Source of the DNA: Plantago ovata | Lineage: Eukaryota; Streptophyta; Magnoliopsida; Lamiales; Plantaginaceae | NCBI GenBank assembly: GCA_028274465.1 | Contig: CM051458.1 | Coordinates: forward strand, 28,160,692 to 28,224,691 | Direction of reading: 5' to 3' | Length of the DNA: 64,000 bases | Notes under the pieces: model-generated | What the model saw: the letters and a program-made list of their open reading frames with translations, nothing else | Databases searched by the model: none | Told to the model about the DNA's origin: nothing | Shown: in pieces, positions 32,487-43,740 of the stretch | How positions within the stretch are numbered: the first letter of the stretch is position 1 | How the letters are laid out: every line of letters begins with the position of its first letter | Made by a program: the position numbers and the translations under genes

Positions 32487-33944
32487 AGACTTCTAATAGA
32501 GGAAGGAGTCGAACTCCTTCCCCGACTCCATCTCGCGCGCGTCCTAAGGGTGTTAGGTGGGTCCTGATTTTGGGACCCACTTATAGTTCTAAGGCAATTC
32601 AAACCCCAAGTAGATTTTGCCCATGTGCATATGTTAATTCTAAATTAACATATCCTTTCAAATCAAACCTCTATTATATTTCCAAAATATAATCTTTAAT
32701 TGTATTTACATAAAATACAATTAATTAGCCAATTCAATTAATAATTCCAAATCATTAATTGAGCCACTAAATATTATAATTAATTCCAAATCAATTATAA
32801 TCCATCAATCACAATTAATTCCAAATTAATTGCGATTCCATCTTCAAGGATATTCGGATAAGCTGAATCACCACATAGTGTGACCCATAGGGCCTCATTG
32901 TATTAAGCAAGTCCTAGACTAGGCAAAATGGAATTCCTAGACGGTTCCATTTGCAATATTAATACATGAGAACGTTTGAGAGGTTTCTCAAAGCAAACCC
33001 TTTCGTTGCGAAGCCTGTTGCGCTCAACGCGGCGATGGTAACGTCCCTTCATCTGACTTGCTCGAATGTATCTAGGATCGATGAAGTGTCTATCCCAATA
33101 ATACATCCACGGGCGTCTTCAGTGAGTTGCATGGTGAATCCAATATCTATTATGACCATCATAATAATATTGATACGCTGGCCAGCGGTTTTACCAATCA
33201 CAACTATGAACGACTATGAGCAGTGCTCTCCTGTGCTACACGTGAGAGATGAATCCTTCACAGAATCACTTATCATCCCCATTTGTATGTAGCTATAATC
33301 CTGGATCGTGTCTTAGGTCAACTGCTTATTCAGAGCTGACATCGACGGGTCCATCAAGGATATGGTGCAACAAATGTGATGATAAAGTCCTGTAAGTCCA
33401 AAGGACGACTGGCATCACTTCGACAACTTACCGGTTCCCATAGACACTTCGGTGTAGAGTATACATCGATGGGAGTGTCCTGTGGGTACTTCCATTGTTC
33501 GATAATCCTTCTTCGAACAACTATGCGCAGTTATGGGAACGTTTCTCGATTGTCCAACAATCCGTTCCGTGGCCGTGGGATCGGCTCATACTTGCTCCAA
33601 CAAGTATAACCTCCACGCATACTAGTCTCATCTGGTTCATTCAGACCCCTACATCCGAGATGAACCTCGACTAGGGAGAGTTTGGGATAGATGATAACTC
33701 ACATAGCTCCCACTATCTGTGTGATCGGTCATCTATCCGAGGGGACATGTTTAATATCAATACAGACAGAAATAGAGATATGACATGTTGCATGCCTGGT
33801 GTAATATAAATATGAAAGCGATACTCAATAGTAAAACGACAAACATATATCATATTACGTTGACCTGTGTAATAGTACATATATGCCCTCTATAAGGGCT
33901 CCATGCCCTTAATAAGGACTGCCTCTAGGACATATACACTATCA
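32487..33944 (-). repeat. 5' LTR of copia B (U3 only)
   Basis: Starts abruptly inside the LTR at the AGACTTCTAATAGAGGAAGG segment and continues to the element end CACTATCA. It lacks the TATA box, R, U5 and PBS. It keeps the 67-codon frame (33106 to 32903). Very similar to the matching part of the other copia B LTR. Confidence 0.85.
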
Positions 33945-33949
33945 AGATC
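33945..33949. repeat. Target-site duplication AGATC, right copy (copia B)
   Basis: Identical to 27765-27769. Confidence 0.9.
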
Positions 33950-34285
33950 AACCATTACATATAAATACCTTCTTAGATAAATTTAATTACATTGCGAATT
34001 TGACTTTTCGCGAATAAAAAGCGGGAAATGACTTTTTTTTCCTTCGTGAAATATTTGATTTTATTTTAGTCCAAACAGGTTCATTTTACATTTATACACA
34101 TTTGCCTCAAATATTTTCAATTTACAAAATTAACACTAAATAATTCAACATTATACACTTAACTTTTGAAAATTTCAGAATAATCTCAAATTTAATTGCA
34201 AACTAGTCCCGAAACAACTTTAAATTAAAAAAGAAAAACTCTGGAAAAAAAAGAAGGGAAAGCTTCAACCAGAGCCAATTAATAT

Positions 34286-34850
34286 CCGGTACCGGAATTG
34301 TAGAAGAAGAAAAGAAAAATAAAAAAAAAATTGAAAAGGAAGAAAAAGAGAAAAGGAAAGAAATAAAAGAAAAAGATAAATACTAAAATTAGCTGAAGTC
34401 CTGTTTGGTTTCACTTTATTGAGCCTTGTCAAATTTGTTGGTCAATGAATTATGATGGTAAACTTACATAACAGTCACCTGCGGCTGCGTCGATTTTCAA
34501 ACTTTCCCCTTTCAATCTATCAATTACATCTAGCTCCAAATGGTTTGACCAAGTTACTAGCCTTTGTGCAAATTGTTCTCCCCAAACACGCCCTTACCTA
34601 TTTTACAATTTCAGAATTTCCTTTTCTTTTCTTTTTCTATTCTCCTTTTTCATTTTTCTTTTTCTATTTGTTTTCTTCTTCTTCAACTCCGGTACCAAAG
34701 TTTTTCCGGTGCCGGGAATTTTCTAGCAGCTCTAACCGGAGCTTGGAAGCTCCGATTGGAGCTGCAAAACAACTCCAGTCGGAGTTGTTTCCGACTGGAT
34801 CTTGCTCCAGTCGGAGTTAAAATGTTTCCGACTGGACTTAAAATGTAATA
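34286..34850. mobile_element. Two partial foldback/MITE copies in inverted orientation
   Basis: The left arm, 34286-34445, runs from GGTACCGG through an A/G-rich stretch and TGTTTGGTTTC to TTGGTCAA. The right part, 34545-34700, is its imperfect inverse (TTGACCAAG, CCAAACACGCCC, C/T-rich stretch, CCGGTACC). It continues to 34850 with AGCTCC/GGAGCT words. The same layout recurs as a complete element at 35697-36263 and as a half copy near 56190-56325. No transposase is encoded. Confidence 0.5.
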
Positions 34851-34941
34851 GATAATCTATTCCAGACTTATATGCAAAATGAGCCTCTAGTGGGGGAGGT
34901 ATATGTAGTAAGCCCCAAAATAAAATTTACTTACTCGATTA

Positions 34942-35154
34942 CTCCCTCCATCCACCTTTAATGTTCTCATTTTGACTTGTGTCAAAATATTGAGATTTTA
35001 TTATAGTAATAATATATCATGATAGGTGGAAGAGAGAGAGAATTCAATAGCATGTGTGCATGTGCATGAGTGGATGTCCCAAAATGGAAATGGGCACATT
35101 ATTGATAGATAACAAAAATGGAAATATGGGACTATTACCAATAGATGGAGGGAG
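34942..35154. mobile_element. Stowaway-type MITE (Tc1/mariner), 213 bp
   Basis: Ends in inverted CTCCCTCCATC / GATGGAGGGAG repeats and is flanked by TA on both sides (34940-34941 and 35155-35156), as expected for Stowaway MITEs, which duplicate TA. The interior is AT-rich and non-coding. The termini match the well-known plant CTCCCTCC-type ends. Confidence 0.85.
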
Positions 35155-35164
35155 TACTTAATAA

Positions 35165-35696
35165 TCGGTTCTACATAAAGTTTAACATCCCATTAGAGTT
35201 AATTACACTTTAAGGTATTCTTAGTAGTAGGTTTTTCATTTTAAATCCATTTAGAAATGGCTAAATAAAACAAACTAATGTCGAACAATTAAATTTTGAT
35301 CTATTTTATTTTTTGGTCATCAAAATTCAATTTTTTATTAAATTTTGTTTATTTAAAGAAAAAGAAATAAAATATATTTTTTGAAATTGGCGAGAGCTGG
35401 TCCACCTAGATGGCGAAGCACAACTTCGATGTTATTAATGGCGGAGCTCTGCTCCACCAGCATTTAAGAGAATTTTCTTTGAATTAATTAGTTCTCTTTT
35501 TTTTCAAGACCTCTTTGGTTTTAAAAATTTGATTTTGGTTCGTCAATACAAATATTAGTTTAACTGGGTTGTTTTTGTAATTAGAAACACTGAATTTTCT
35601 TAATGGACACTTATTATTTGTTTCAGTCCATTTTTTTTATATACCTTATTAGTGTCCCTAATAACGAAAATGACCACGTTAGTTTAGCAATTACAT
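35165..35696. other. AT-rich spacer without a gene
   Basis: Long T-rich stretches and no open frame of note. Two GCTGGTCCACC / GCTCCACCAGC words at 35397-35407 and 35450-35460 form a small inverted pair. Nothing else is supported. Confidence 0.5.
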
Positions 35697-36263
35697 TTTA
35701 GTCCAAAATGTTGACCAACCTACTGTTCCAATATTGAATTTCTCATCCGCCAAACACTCCTTAGGATTTCATAAAAAAAAAACGTTAAAATTTCAAAAAA
35801 TTTATATAAATTAATAAAAAAAACATTAAAAAAAAACTTCTTCTCTAAAAGCTCTGGTACCGATTTGGATCTCAGCTCCAGGTCGGAGCTGCAGCAGCTC
35901 CACGTCGGAGTTGTTAGCTCCGATTTGGAGCTGCAGCAGCTCCACGTCGGAGTTGTTAGCTCCGATTTGGAGCTGCAAAAAGCTCCAGATCGGAGCTGTA
36001 AAAGCTCCTGGTCGGTGCTTTCTAAGCTAGCTAGCTCCGTTTCTCGGTACCGAAGCATTGGGAAAGAAGGTAAAATGTTTAAAAAAGAAATTTATTTTAG
36101 TTTTTATTGGTTAGGGTTTTTTTTTTTAAATTACATTTTTTTTTTTTACTTTTTAGTAAATTTATTTATTTCCTTAGGACATGTTTGGTTGAGAGTGTTT
36201 TAGGTGATGACAAAGTTGTAAATAAGTGTTGGTCAAGTAAAATATCCCTCATTTTGGCCTAAA
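35697..36263. mobile_element. Complete foldback/MITE-like element with repetitive centre
   Basis: Outer arms (35697-35766 and 36171-36263) are imperfect inverted repeats sharing TTTAG.CCAAAATG, TTGACCAAC, ATC..C..AAACACTC and CCTTAGG. The centre (35853-36050) holds tandem units of about 42-44 bp built from AGCTCC and GGAGCT words, such as CAGCTCCACGTCGGAG and TTAGCTCCGATTTGGAGCTG, each itself nearly palindromic. GGTACCGA words flank the centre. No protein is encoded. TSD not identified. Confidence 0.55.
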
Positions 36264-36344
36264 ATGTAATTCTGAAACTAAAGGGGTCGATTTGGAGAAT
36301 CACCCTCATAGTGGTCACTAATAAGGCATTTCTCTTATTTGTTT

Positions 36345-36500
36345 TGTTGTGCCTATGAGGCCTAGCCTAATTGCTTACACTGAGGTGACATGACCCTAGA
36401 GGTCATGGGTTCGATATTCGCCAAATGCATGATTATATCTAATTTATTGCTAGTTTTGTAGTAGTTGTGAAATTGTAATGGTTTGATCTAAAATGATGAT
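36345..36500 (+). mobile_element. Possible tRNA-derived SINE fragment
   Basis: TAGCCTAATTGCTTACAC (box-A-like) is followed about 40 bp later by GTCATGGGTTCGATATTC (box-B-like, GGTTCGA), and the segment ends in a GATGATGAT repeat near 36492-36500. This matches the layout of plant SINEs, but the 5' end and TSD are not visible. Confidence 0.35.
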
Positions 36501-37061
36501 GATATGTATTAGATTACAATATATAACTCATCTAATATCGATATTCTAAAAAGGAAAAAAAACATTTTTTTTTGATTTATTGAGATTGATCGAAATGTAG
36601 ACCCAGCAACCTGGGTCAGGGCCGGATATGGACCCGGGTCGGGCCTTGCCAGGTTCGATTCTTGCCCAGTATATGTTTGGGCCCGACCCGTTATAAGCCC
36701 AAGTACAGGCCCGTAAAATAATAATAATAATCATAATATTATAATTTATTTTATTTTATTTTTTTTACTATTTTAATCATTTTAATTATGATTTAATTCA
36801 AATTTATTTAAGTGAATCTATATTTAATACAGAAAAATAAATAAAAAAATTATTTCGCTTTATTAGTGAAGGAGAATGACGTCTCATATTTTCATCTAGT
36901 GTCTGTTGTCTGATGTTGTTAAGCCAGTGCAGAAGTCTTCCTAGAAAACCCTTCTGGTTTACTTATTCTAAGGATTTAGGCCGTTCTAGGCTCATCCTCG
37001 TAAGTCGTATCTTTGCCTCAAACGGTATATGTTTAATCCCAACTTTAGTATAATTATTCAT
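36500..37061. other. Spacer left of copia D
   Basis: No gene. 36600-36720 has GGGCCGG, GACCCGGGTCGGGCC and GGGCCCGACCCG words of the sort seen in decayed transposon ends, with imperfect inverted symmetry. A 33-36 bp segment at 37031-37066 recurs at 42532-42568 beyond copia D. Confidence 0.4.
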
Positions 37062-37066
37062 GTGTT
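37062..37066. repeat. Target-site duplication GTGTT, left copy (copia D)
   Basis: GTGTT precedes TGTTGAG at 37067 and recurs at 42494-42498 after the other LTR. Confidence 0.85.
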
Positions 37067-37619
37067 TGTTGAGTTCGTATCCAACAATATTTGATTTTAC
37101 CTAATCACAAAAACTCACAACACAACTAAACCACCACGAACTAGCTGCACCAATCAAACACACACGCAAGCAATCAAAACCAGAAAACAGAGCAAGAACG
37201 CAAGCAAGAAAGAACACAAGAGTTTAACGTGGTTCGGTTGTGAATAACGTACGTCCACGGAGATCAACCATCTTCAATATATTATATCAACGCCAATTAC
37301 ATGTCTCTAACAGTATGCAAGAAACAAGAACAAATCTGTCTCTCAAAGTTAGAACCTATAATCTATAATATATCACTTGTCGAAATAGTCGAACAAGCCT
37401 TCTTTGCCGTGTTCCAGATCTGATATGAGCATGCAGTAATCAACCCTTTATATAGCCTTCGCAGCTAAACCTAAAGGAATTCGAATAGGAATTGATTTCC
37501 TAATGTAGACAATTACCTTTTCCTGACTGCTTTCGGAAACAGGAGTTATCCACGGAGTTGCTCAACACCTTGCTTAACACTAGTCTTCTGCTTCTGCTGT
37601 ATGTTGAGATAACACCTCA
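37067..37619 (-). repeat. 3' LTR of copia D
   Basis: Plus strand starts TGTTGAGTTCGTATCC and ends GATAACACCTCA. A TATA-like TATATAAAGG (minus) lies near 37446-37455. The right LTR matches base for base with scattered changes, for example an added TTATATCTTCAG-type segment there. Confidence 0.88.
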
Positions 37620-37883
37620 CAAATCTCCACCTTTAGCTCAACACCAACGACCTCTGTACCCCTGAAGTTAGGACACACCCCTTCTGCACCTCTAAGATTA
37701 AGATGCACCCCATGCTCATCTCTTAGGTTAAGACGAATCCCTATATGTACATTTCTTCGGTTAGAATGCAGGCCCCATATGCACCTCTAAGGTTAAGATT
37801 CCTCCCCTTATGCAGCTCTAAGGTTAAGATGCATCCCCTTATGCACCTCTAAGGTTAAGATGCCTCCCCTTCCATCCCTGTGG
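37620..37883 (-). repeat. Tandem ~32-bp repeats between copia D RNase H and its 3' LTR
   Basis: About seven units built on CACCTCTAAGGTTAAGATGC (plus strand) span about 37670-37890. On the element strand each carries an A/G-rich core ending GGGG, so several polypurine-like stretches precede the terminal GGTGGAGATTTG next to the LTR. It is non-coding and may reflect slippage in the untranslated tail. Confidence 0.7.
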
Positions 37884-40800
37884 TTAGGATGAACCCCTTC
37901 TTGTCTTGACACCCACAAGTCCCAGGAAAAACCTGAACTTTGGTCCTGGAAGCGCCTTAGTCATAGCATTTGAAGCATTCAAAGATGTATGAATCTTCTT
38001 TATCTTCACAACTCCCTTGGCAATGATATCTCTGATGAAGAAAAACCTTACATCAATGTGTTTTGTCCTTTCATGATACACATGATGCTTAGTCAACATA
38101 ATAGCACTTTGATTGTCATAGTGAATATCCACATGATCCTGTTGGACACCCAACTCATTCAATTATCCACCCAACCAGATGGCTTCCTTAACCCCTTCAG
38201 TGATAGCCATGAATTCCGCCTCTGTTGTAGATAATGCAACCACAGACTGCTGACTTGCCTTCCAACTAACTGTTGTGCCAAACAAAGTAAACACTTTTCT
38301 TCCATTCCAAGTTCCCTGCAAAATCTGCATCAACATATCCAACCAATGGATTCTGCAAATCATTGCTTTTCTTGAACCTCAGTCCCATCATCCTTGTGCC
38401 ACTTAAGTATCTGAGAACATCTTTCACAACATCCCAATGCCTTCTCCCAAGATTCCCCATGTATATGTTGATAACACTCATAGCATATGCAATATCAGGC
38501 CTGCATCAGATCATAGTATACATAATACTTCCTACTGCACTTGCATAAGGTACTATAAACATAACCCTTGCTTCAGCATCATCCTTAGTACATTGTTCCT
38601 TAGATAATTTCACCCCAGGTGCAATAGGAGTAACCACACTACTGCAATTTGACATATTGAAATTGACTAGAATCTACATGAGATAACTAGGCTGAGGTAG
38701 AAATAGATTCTTCTCCTTCATGTCCCTAGTGATATCGATCCCAAGAATTCTACTTGCATCCCCAAGATCCTTCATCTCAAATTCTTCCTGCAGCTTCCCT
38801 TTAAGTGTTTCAATCTCCTCCATTGACCTGCTAGCAATCAATATTTCATCCACATACAAGATCATTCCATCTGCACTCTCCTGAAACTCATCATCCAGAT
38901 CTTCATATTCCGTACTTGAGTATTCTGGGACCTGATTATAAACCTGTTGTTCTGGAGTTTCGGTCAGGGTTACCTCAACCCCATGTCCAACACATAGTGT
39001 ATCAACCTACTCCATATCCCAAACAACTTCTCCTGGTGTTATATCAGTTTCATCCTCAGGCTCCACCTCAACTGAAATTTCATGTGCATATCCTTGATCT
39101 CTTGTATGTTGATAGTTTGAAGTTTCACCAACTTCCTCATCAGGTTTATCATCACCATCTGACTCTGAGCTACTACTAGACTCTTCATTCACCAGTAATA
39201 TAGGTTCTGCATCTGCAACATCATTTTCTACTGTGGGCTCCACCTCCGAGTGATCTCTATCATCTTCCAACTCAATTCTGGTAGTTTTTGCAGTGTCGGA
39301 GTTAGGTGCGGAGTTTGGAAACTCCCTATGGTCAACACTTGCCTGCTTGTCCTCCAGAGGTAATATATCTTCATTAAACTGAACATCCCTGCTTATAATA
39401 CACTTCCCCTTTCCAGGTTCAATGCACCAAAGCTTATATCCTTTAACCACCTTTGGGTACCCAATAAAGATACACCTCAATGCTCTAGCTTCCAACTTAT
39501 CTTGCTTGATATGTGCTAAAGCCAAGCAACCAAACACCTTGAGTTTTTAATAATCCCCAGTTGTCCCAGTCCACACTTGATTCGGCGTCTTAAACAACAA
39601 AGACACAGCTAGACTCTTGTTGATGAGTATTGCTGCTGTTACCATAGCTTCTCCCCAGAAACCTTTGTTTACCCCAGAACTCAGTAGCATACACCTAACT
39701 CTCTCCAATAGAGTTCTATTCATTCTCTCCGCAACTCCATTCTGCTATGGTGTACCTGCAGCTGTTCTATGTCTAGTAATACCCTTTTCTTTACAGATAT
39801 AGTAAACTCAGTAGATAAGAACTCTAATCCATTATCAGTCATGAGATACTTCAATGATCATCCCGATTGATTCTCTACCTCAGTTAACCACTCCTTGAAC
39901 TGATTAAATGCTTGATCCTTAGATTTCAGAATATAAGCCCAGACCTTCCTTGAATAATCATCTATGAATGAGATGAAATATTTACCTCCACCTTGAGTGA
40001 GTGTCCTAGATGGTTCCCATAAATCTGAATGCACATAATCCAAGTTAACTTTAGTAGTATGCTTCCCTGTGCTGAAACTGGTCTTGTGCGCCTTCCCCAT
40101 CACACATGTCTTACAAAATGGTAACTTAGTGAACTTGTCTCCTCCAAGTAATCCCTTCTTGGTAAGTTCCTTCAATCCTTTCTCTCCTAGATGGCGAAGA
40201 CTCTTGTGCCATAGATATGTGTTGTCATTCCCATGAACTGCTGAACTTTCTCCAGCTACTGTGTTACCAGATAAATAGTAAAAATCATTTTTCTTAACAC
40301 CTTCCAGCAGTGTTATCAGAGGAGTTAGCGTAACTCCTTGCTCAACACCGTTCATAACCCGCAGAACACCATGACCACAACTCCATGAATAACCCATAGC
40401 ATCAAATTGACCAAGTGAGATCAGATTCCTCCTCAAATCACGTATGTACTGTAATACCCCGCATTCCACATCGCTTAAGAGTGAGTGGAATAAAGGGTAT
40501 ATATGTTAGACCACCACTCTCACATGGTATGAGGCCTTTTAGGTGATTCCAAAAGCAAATCTGTGAGGGCTCAAGCCCAAAGCGGACAATATCTGTAATA
40601 CCCCACATCCCACATCGCTTAAGAGTGAGTCAAATAAAGGGTATATATGTTAGACCACCACTCTCACATGGTATGAGGACTTTTGAGTGATTCCAAAAGC
40701 AAATCCGTGAAAGCGGACAATATCATACTGTGGGGACGTGTGTGGATCCGTCTAGGAGTAACCACACCGGCCGGATTGGTCGGGTCGTTACATGTACCCT

Positions 40801-41861
40801 ACACCAGTTAACAATCTAACAGTTCCATCATGCAACTTCAGCTTAACATGACCAATCCCTTTGACCATACATGACTGATTGTTCTCCAAAAGTACAGTTC
40901 CACCTTTCCCATATTTGAAGTTTGTAAACCATTCTTTAACCGGACTCATGTGAAAAGAGCACCCAGAATCAAGTATCCAGGATAAGTCTATATTAGAAGT
41001 AGAGACCGTAAGTACCTCTGATATGTCAAAAGATTATGTAGCCTGTGCCACATCAACTGTTCCTGCCTCTCCCCCAGATTGCTTTGGCTTCCTATTGTTC
41101 CACACAGGGCAATCCTTCGTGAGATGTCCCTAATTGTGACAGTGATAGCATCTCCTATTCTCTACAGAATCTGATGACCTCTTACTCTCTTGCTTCTTAT
41201 ATTTCTCCTTTGGTAATCTTTCCCTTGCAGTACCACCCTTCCTGGAACCATGGTATTTCATAGCAAGACTTTCAGCTGAATGTCCACCTTCCTGCAGATT
41301 CTTCTGCTTATGGAACTCCCTAGTATTCAATGATTTCCTTACCAAATCCAAGGTCACTGCAACATTACCAAACATCAACGAATCTCTGAAGTTCTCAAAG
41401 GAGTTAGGCAGGGAGTTGAGCAACACCATAGCTTTGTCTGCGTCTGTAGTCTTATCACCAACATTCTCCAAGTGTGTTGTGATCTTGTCAAACTCTGCTA
41501 ACTTCTCCAAAATCGGCCGACCTTCAAGCATCCTAAAACCAAGAAACTTCTTGAGATACATCATCTGGGCTGATGGTTTCCCCATATAAACTTCTTCAAG
41601 TTTATCCCATATTGCTTTTGCATCAGTACAATTAATAACCTCCCTCAATGCTTCGTCGCTTAATGAGTGCACAAGTGTATTATATGCCTTCTTCTTGATT
41701 TCCTTCTTCTTTGCATCGTCTTTAATATCCTTAAGACGTTCATCCCCCAACAGAGCACCGTCAGCTCCATAATCTGATAACAAGGCCTTAACCCTCAGTT
41801 TCCACAAGCTGAAATCAGTGTGTTTCATCAGCTTCTCAATCTCGACTTTAGTTGACGACAT
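37884..41861 (-). pseudogene. Copia D gag-pol pseudogene
   Basis: Gag starts at ATG 41861 (UBN2-type core: FSLWKLRVKALL, IWDKLEEVYMG, LNSLPNSFENF) and reaches a zinc knuckle CYHCHN with TAG at 41132-41130 before GHLTKDC. Protease has WILDSGCSFHMS near 40940. Integrase follows the inserted solo LTR (LWHKSLRHLGEKG; VHSDLWEP; FIDDYSRKVW), with a TAG next to QNGVAER. The pre-RT linker is acidic (39537-39007). The RT N-terminal half, including the first catalytic Asp, is missing between about 38870 and 39000, and the second motif is YVDE, not YVDD (38856-38845). RNase H is split over three frames (VGYVDADFAG; STTEAEFMA; YDNQSAI). Integrase and RNase H ends are recognisable but shifted. Confidence 0.88.
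40445..40797. mobile_element. Solo-LTR or TRIM-like insertion (40450-40792) with TSD TGTAC
   Basis: The 343-bp insert starts TGTAATACCCC and ends CGTTACA, and is flanked by TGTAC on both sides (40445-40449, 40793-40797). Its first ~145 bp are duplicated in tandem: both units run from TGTAATACCCC through CACATCGCTTAAGAGTGAG, GGTATATATGTTAGACC and AAAGCGGACAATATC. The ends and the GCGGACAATATC word are typical of small plant LTR elements (TRIM or solo LTR). It interrupts the protease-integrase linker of copia D, so it is younger. Confidence 0.85.
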
Positions 41862-41904
41862 TGCTTATATCAACCTTTGGATTCTCCCGGTAAATTTCTT
41901 AGAC

Positions 41905-41929
41905 CCTTCTTCCCACAAACGGCGCCAAT
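41905..41929 (-). other. Primer-binding site region of copia D
   Basis: On the minus strand, ATTGGCGCCGTTTGTGGGA directly follows the 5' LTR end. This is a TGGCGCC-type PBS, different from the initiator-Met type used by the other copia elements here. The exact tRNA is not assigned. Confidence 0.65.
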
Positions 41930-42493
41930 TGTTGAGTTCGTATCCAACAATAGTCAATTCTACCTAATCACAAAAACTCACAACACAACTAAACCACCAA
42001 GAACCAGCTGCACCAATCAAACACACACGCAAGCAATCAAAACAAGAAAACAGAGCAAGAACACAAACAAGAAAGAACACAAGAGTTTAACGTGGTTCGG
42101 TTGTGAATAACCTACGTCCACGGAGATCAACCAGCTTCAATATATTACATCAACGCCAATTACAAGTCCCTAACAGTATGCAAGAAATAAGAACAGATCT
42201 GTCTCTCAAAGCTAGAACCTATAATCTATAATATATCACTTGTCGAAGTAGTCGAACAAGCCTTCTTTGTCGTGTTGTTATATCTTCAGATCTGGTATGA
42301 GCATTCAGTAATCACCCCTTTATATAGTCTTCAATTCTCAGCTAATTAAACCTAAAGGAATTCGAATAGGAATTGCTTTCCTAATGGAGACAATTACCTT
42401 TTCCTGCTTTCGGAAACAAGAGTTATTCACGGAGTTGCTCAACACCTTGTTTAACACCAGTCTTCTGCTGCTGTATGTTGAGATAACACCACA
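41930..42493 (-). repeat. 5' LTR of copia D
   Basis: Plus strand starts TGTTGAGTTCGTATCC at 41930 and ends AACACCACA at 42493, next to TSD GTGTT (42494-42498). A minus-strand TATA-like word TATATAAAGGGG lies near 42318-42329. Confidence 0.88.
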
Positions 42494-43724
42494 GTGTTAA
42501 TAAACAATTGGCCATGTTAGAACCTTTTCGAATGTTTAATCCAAACTTAGTATATAATTATTCAATTGTTAAAAGAAATGAAGCAAGTCTCCATATCAAA
42601 CCACTACAAAGAAATAAATAGAAATAATAATATTTAATTAAATACTGAGTAACTCATAATATTAGAATATGACCATATCCAGTGAGTTTTTCTAATTGTA
42701 ACCCTGTTAATACTAATGCATATTTCTAAGTTACTTTCCTACACTTGTGCTTGGAACGGTTTGTTCCGGAATGATAAGGATAAGTAACATCGCGAATCGT
42801 ATCACGTAGACTTATGATGATTCACAAGTTAAGGTGTAAAATGACCGTAAAGGATCAAGACCGAGCCGAAGGGGAAATTTATAATGAACCGCAGACGCGA
42901 GCAAATGAGTATGTTTGTCTATTAGAACTTTAGAAGTAGAACCACAGTTTCCATCAAATTCCTACCGCCTACGCTCGCGTGAGTCGTGAATAATATCCTT
43001 CATTGTAATTTCCAAACTAGTACTCTTAGTTGTATCAAATAGCGGCCCGGTTACGTGGAACATAATGACAAGGAATCCGGGAATGTCGAATCTTAATCTT
43101 AGCCAAAAAGCAGCCTCTTTTGGGAATGGGAATCTATCGATCTAGCTAGTTAGCTAGCTAGAGAAGGAAGCTTTGTTCCGCACTATAAATCTTTAATTAT
43201 GCGGTCCATGAAAGCTTAGAGCCATTCAACCATCCATTCTGATCAAGTATCCCTGTTCCTTTCACGGAAAGTGATTCACAAAGATTTTGAAATCCGGTTT
43301 GTTTCTTTCTCCTTTGGAAGGAAAAGTGGGGGAGTATGAAAATTTTCTTACTAGAAGATAAATGTTGAGTGGTGGATATTTTAGTTTGAGCGATAATTTA
43401 AATGGCCGTAATACTCTATATGTGTCTATTATATATATAGCCAGAGCATAAATTATTTATATAGCCAGAGCATAAATTATTAATGCCAAAACAATTTATA
43501 CAACTTTTTAGAATGATTAGTGTTTATAAAAGATAAATTGCTCTGTCACTAGTGATTTCTACTCTGGATATATCGCTAGCCTATATATAATATATATAAG
43601 GTATGTATTGTTCCTTGCCTTATTTTGGGAAAGTTCTAAAAGTTTAATAACGGCAACTCCATAAACATGTGACCAACCAATTCCTTATATCCCACATCAA
43701 AATTGAACGGAAGGTTTAATTTCC
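42494..43724. other. Spacer between copia D and the LINE
   Basis: Starts with TSD GTGTT. No open frame with recognisable content. Contains a CTAGCTAGTTAGCTAGCTAG run (43142-43161), a 26-bp direct repeat (TTATATAGCCAGAGCATAAATTAT, around 43435-43485) and AT-rich DNA. Possibly unique host intergenic sequence. Confidence 0.5.
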
Positions 43725-43740
43725 TCTATTAGAAGTGTAC
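43725..43740. repeat. 16-bp target-site duplication of the LINE, left copy
   Basis: TCTATTAGAAGTGTAC, identical to 55755-55770. The left copy is followed by a T-run (the LINE poly-A tail read on the plus strand), as expected for target-primed reverse transcription. Confidence 0.88.

Larger units (their letters stand above)
27770..33944 (-). mobile_element. Copia B: internally deleted Ty1/copia element, same family as copia A
   Basis: 6175 bp between perfect TSDs. Both outer LTR ends survive, but two internal deletions removed the inner part of each LTR. On the left, LTR sequence joins the RNase H end near 29312 (purine tract and about 0.56 kb of LTR gone). On the right, protease joins the middle of the LTR near 32484 (gag, leader, PBS and U5 gone). 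Remaining coding sequence is protease tail, integrase, RT and RNase H, with stops and frameshifts. It is a non-autonomous fossil that cannot be mobilised without PBS and PPT. Confidence 0.92.
37067..42493 (-). mobile_element. Copia D: Ty1/copia element with 0.55-kb LTRs, non-autonomous
   Basis: 5427 bp with LTRs of 553 and 564 bp (37067-37619; 41930-42493), TSD GTGTT, a PBS next to the right LTR, gag, protease, integrase, partial RT and RNase H on the minus strand. It is unrelated to copia A/B/C by LTR and leader. A 343-bp solo-LTR-like insertion splits its protease-integrase region. RT lacks its N-terminal half, so it depends on other elements or is dead. Confidence 0.92.

Noticed and set aside
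41905..41929. Classifying copia D as gypsy because of its TGGCGCC-type PBS
   Set aside because: Integrase precedes RT in the coding order, which is the copia arrangement, and gag is UBN2-type.
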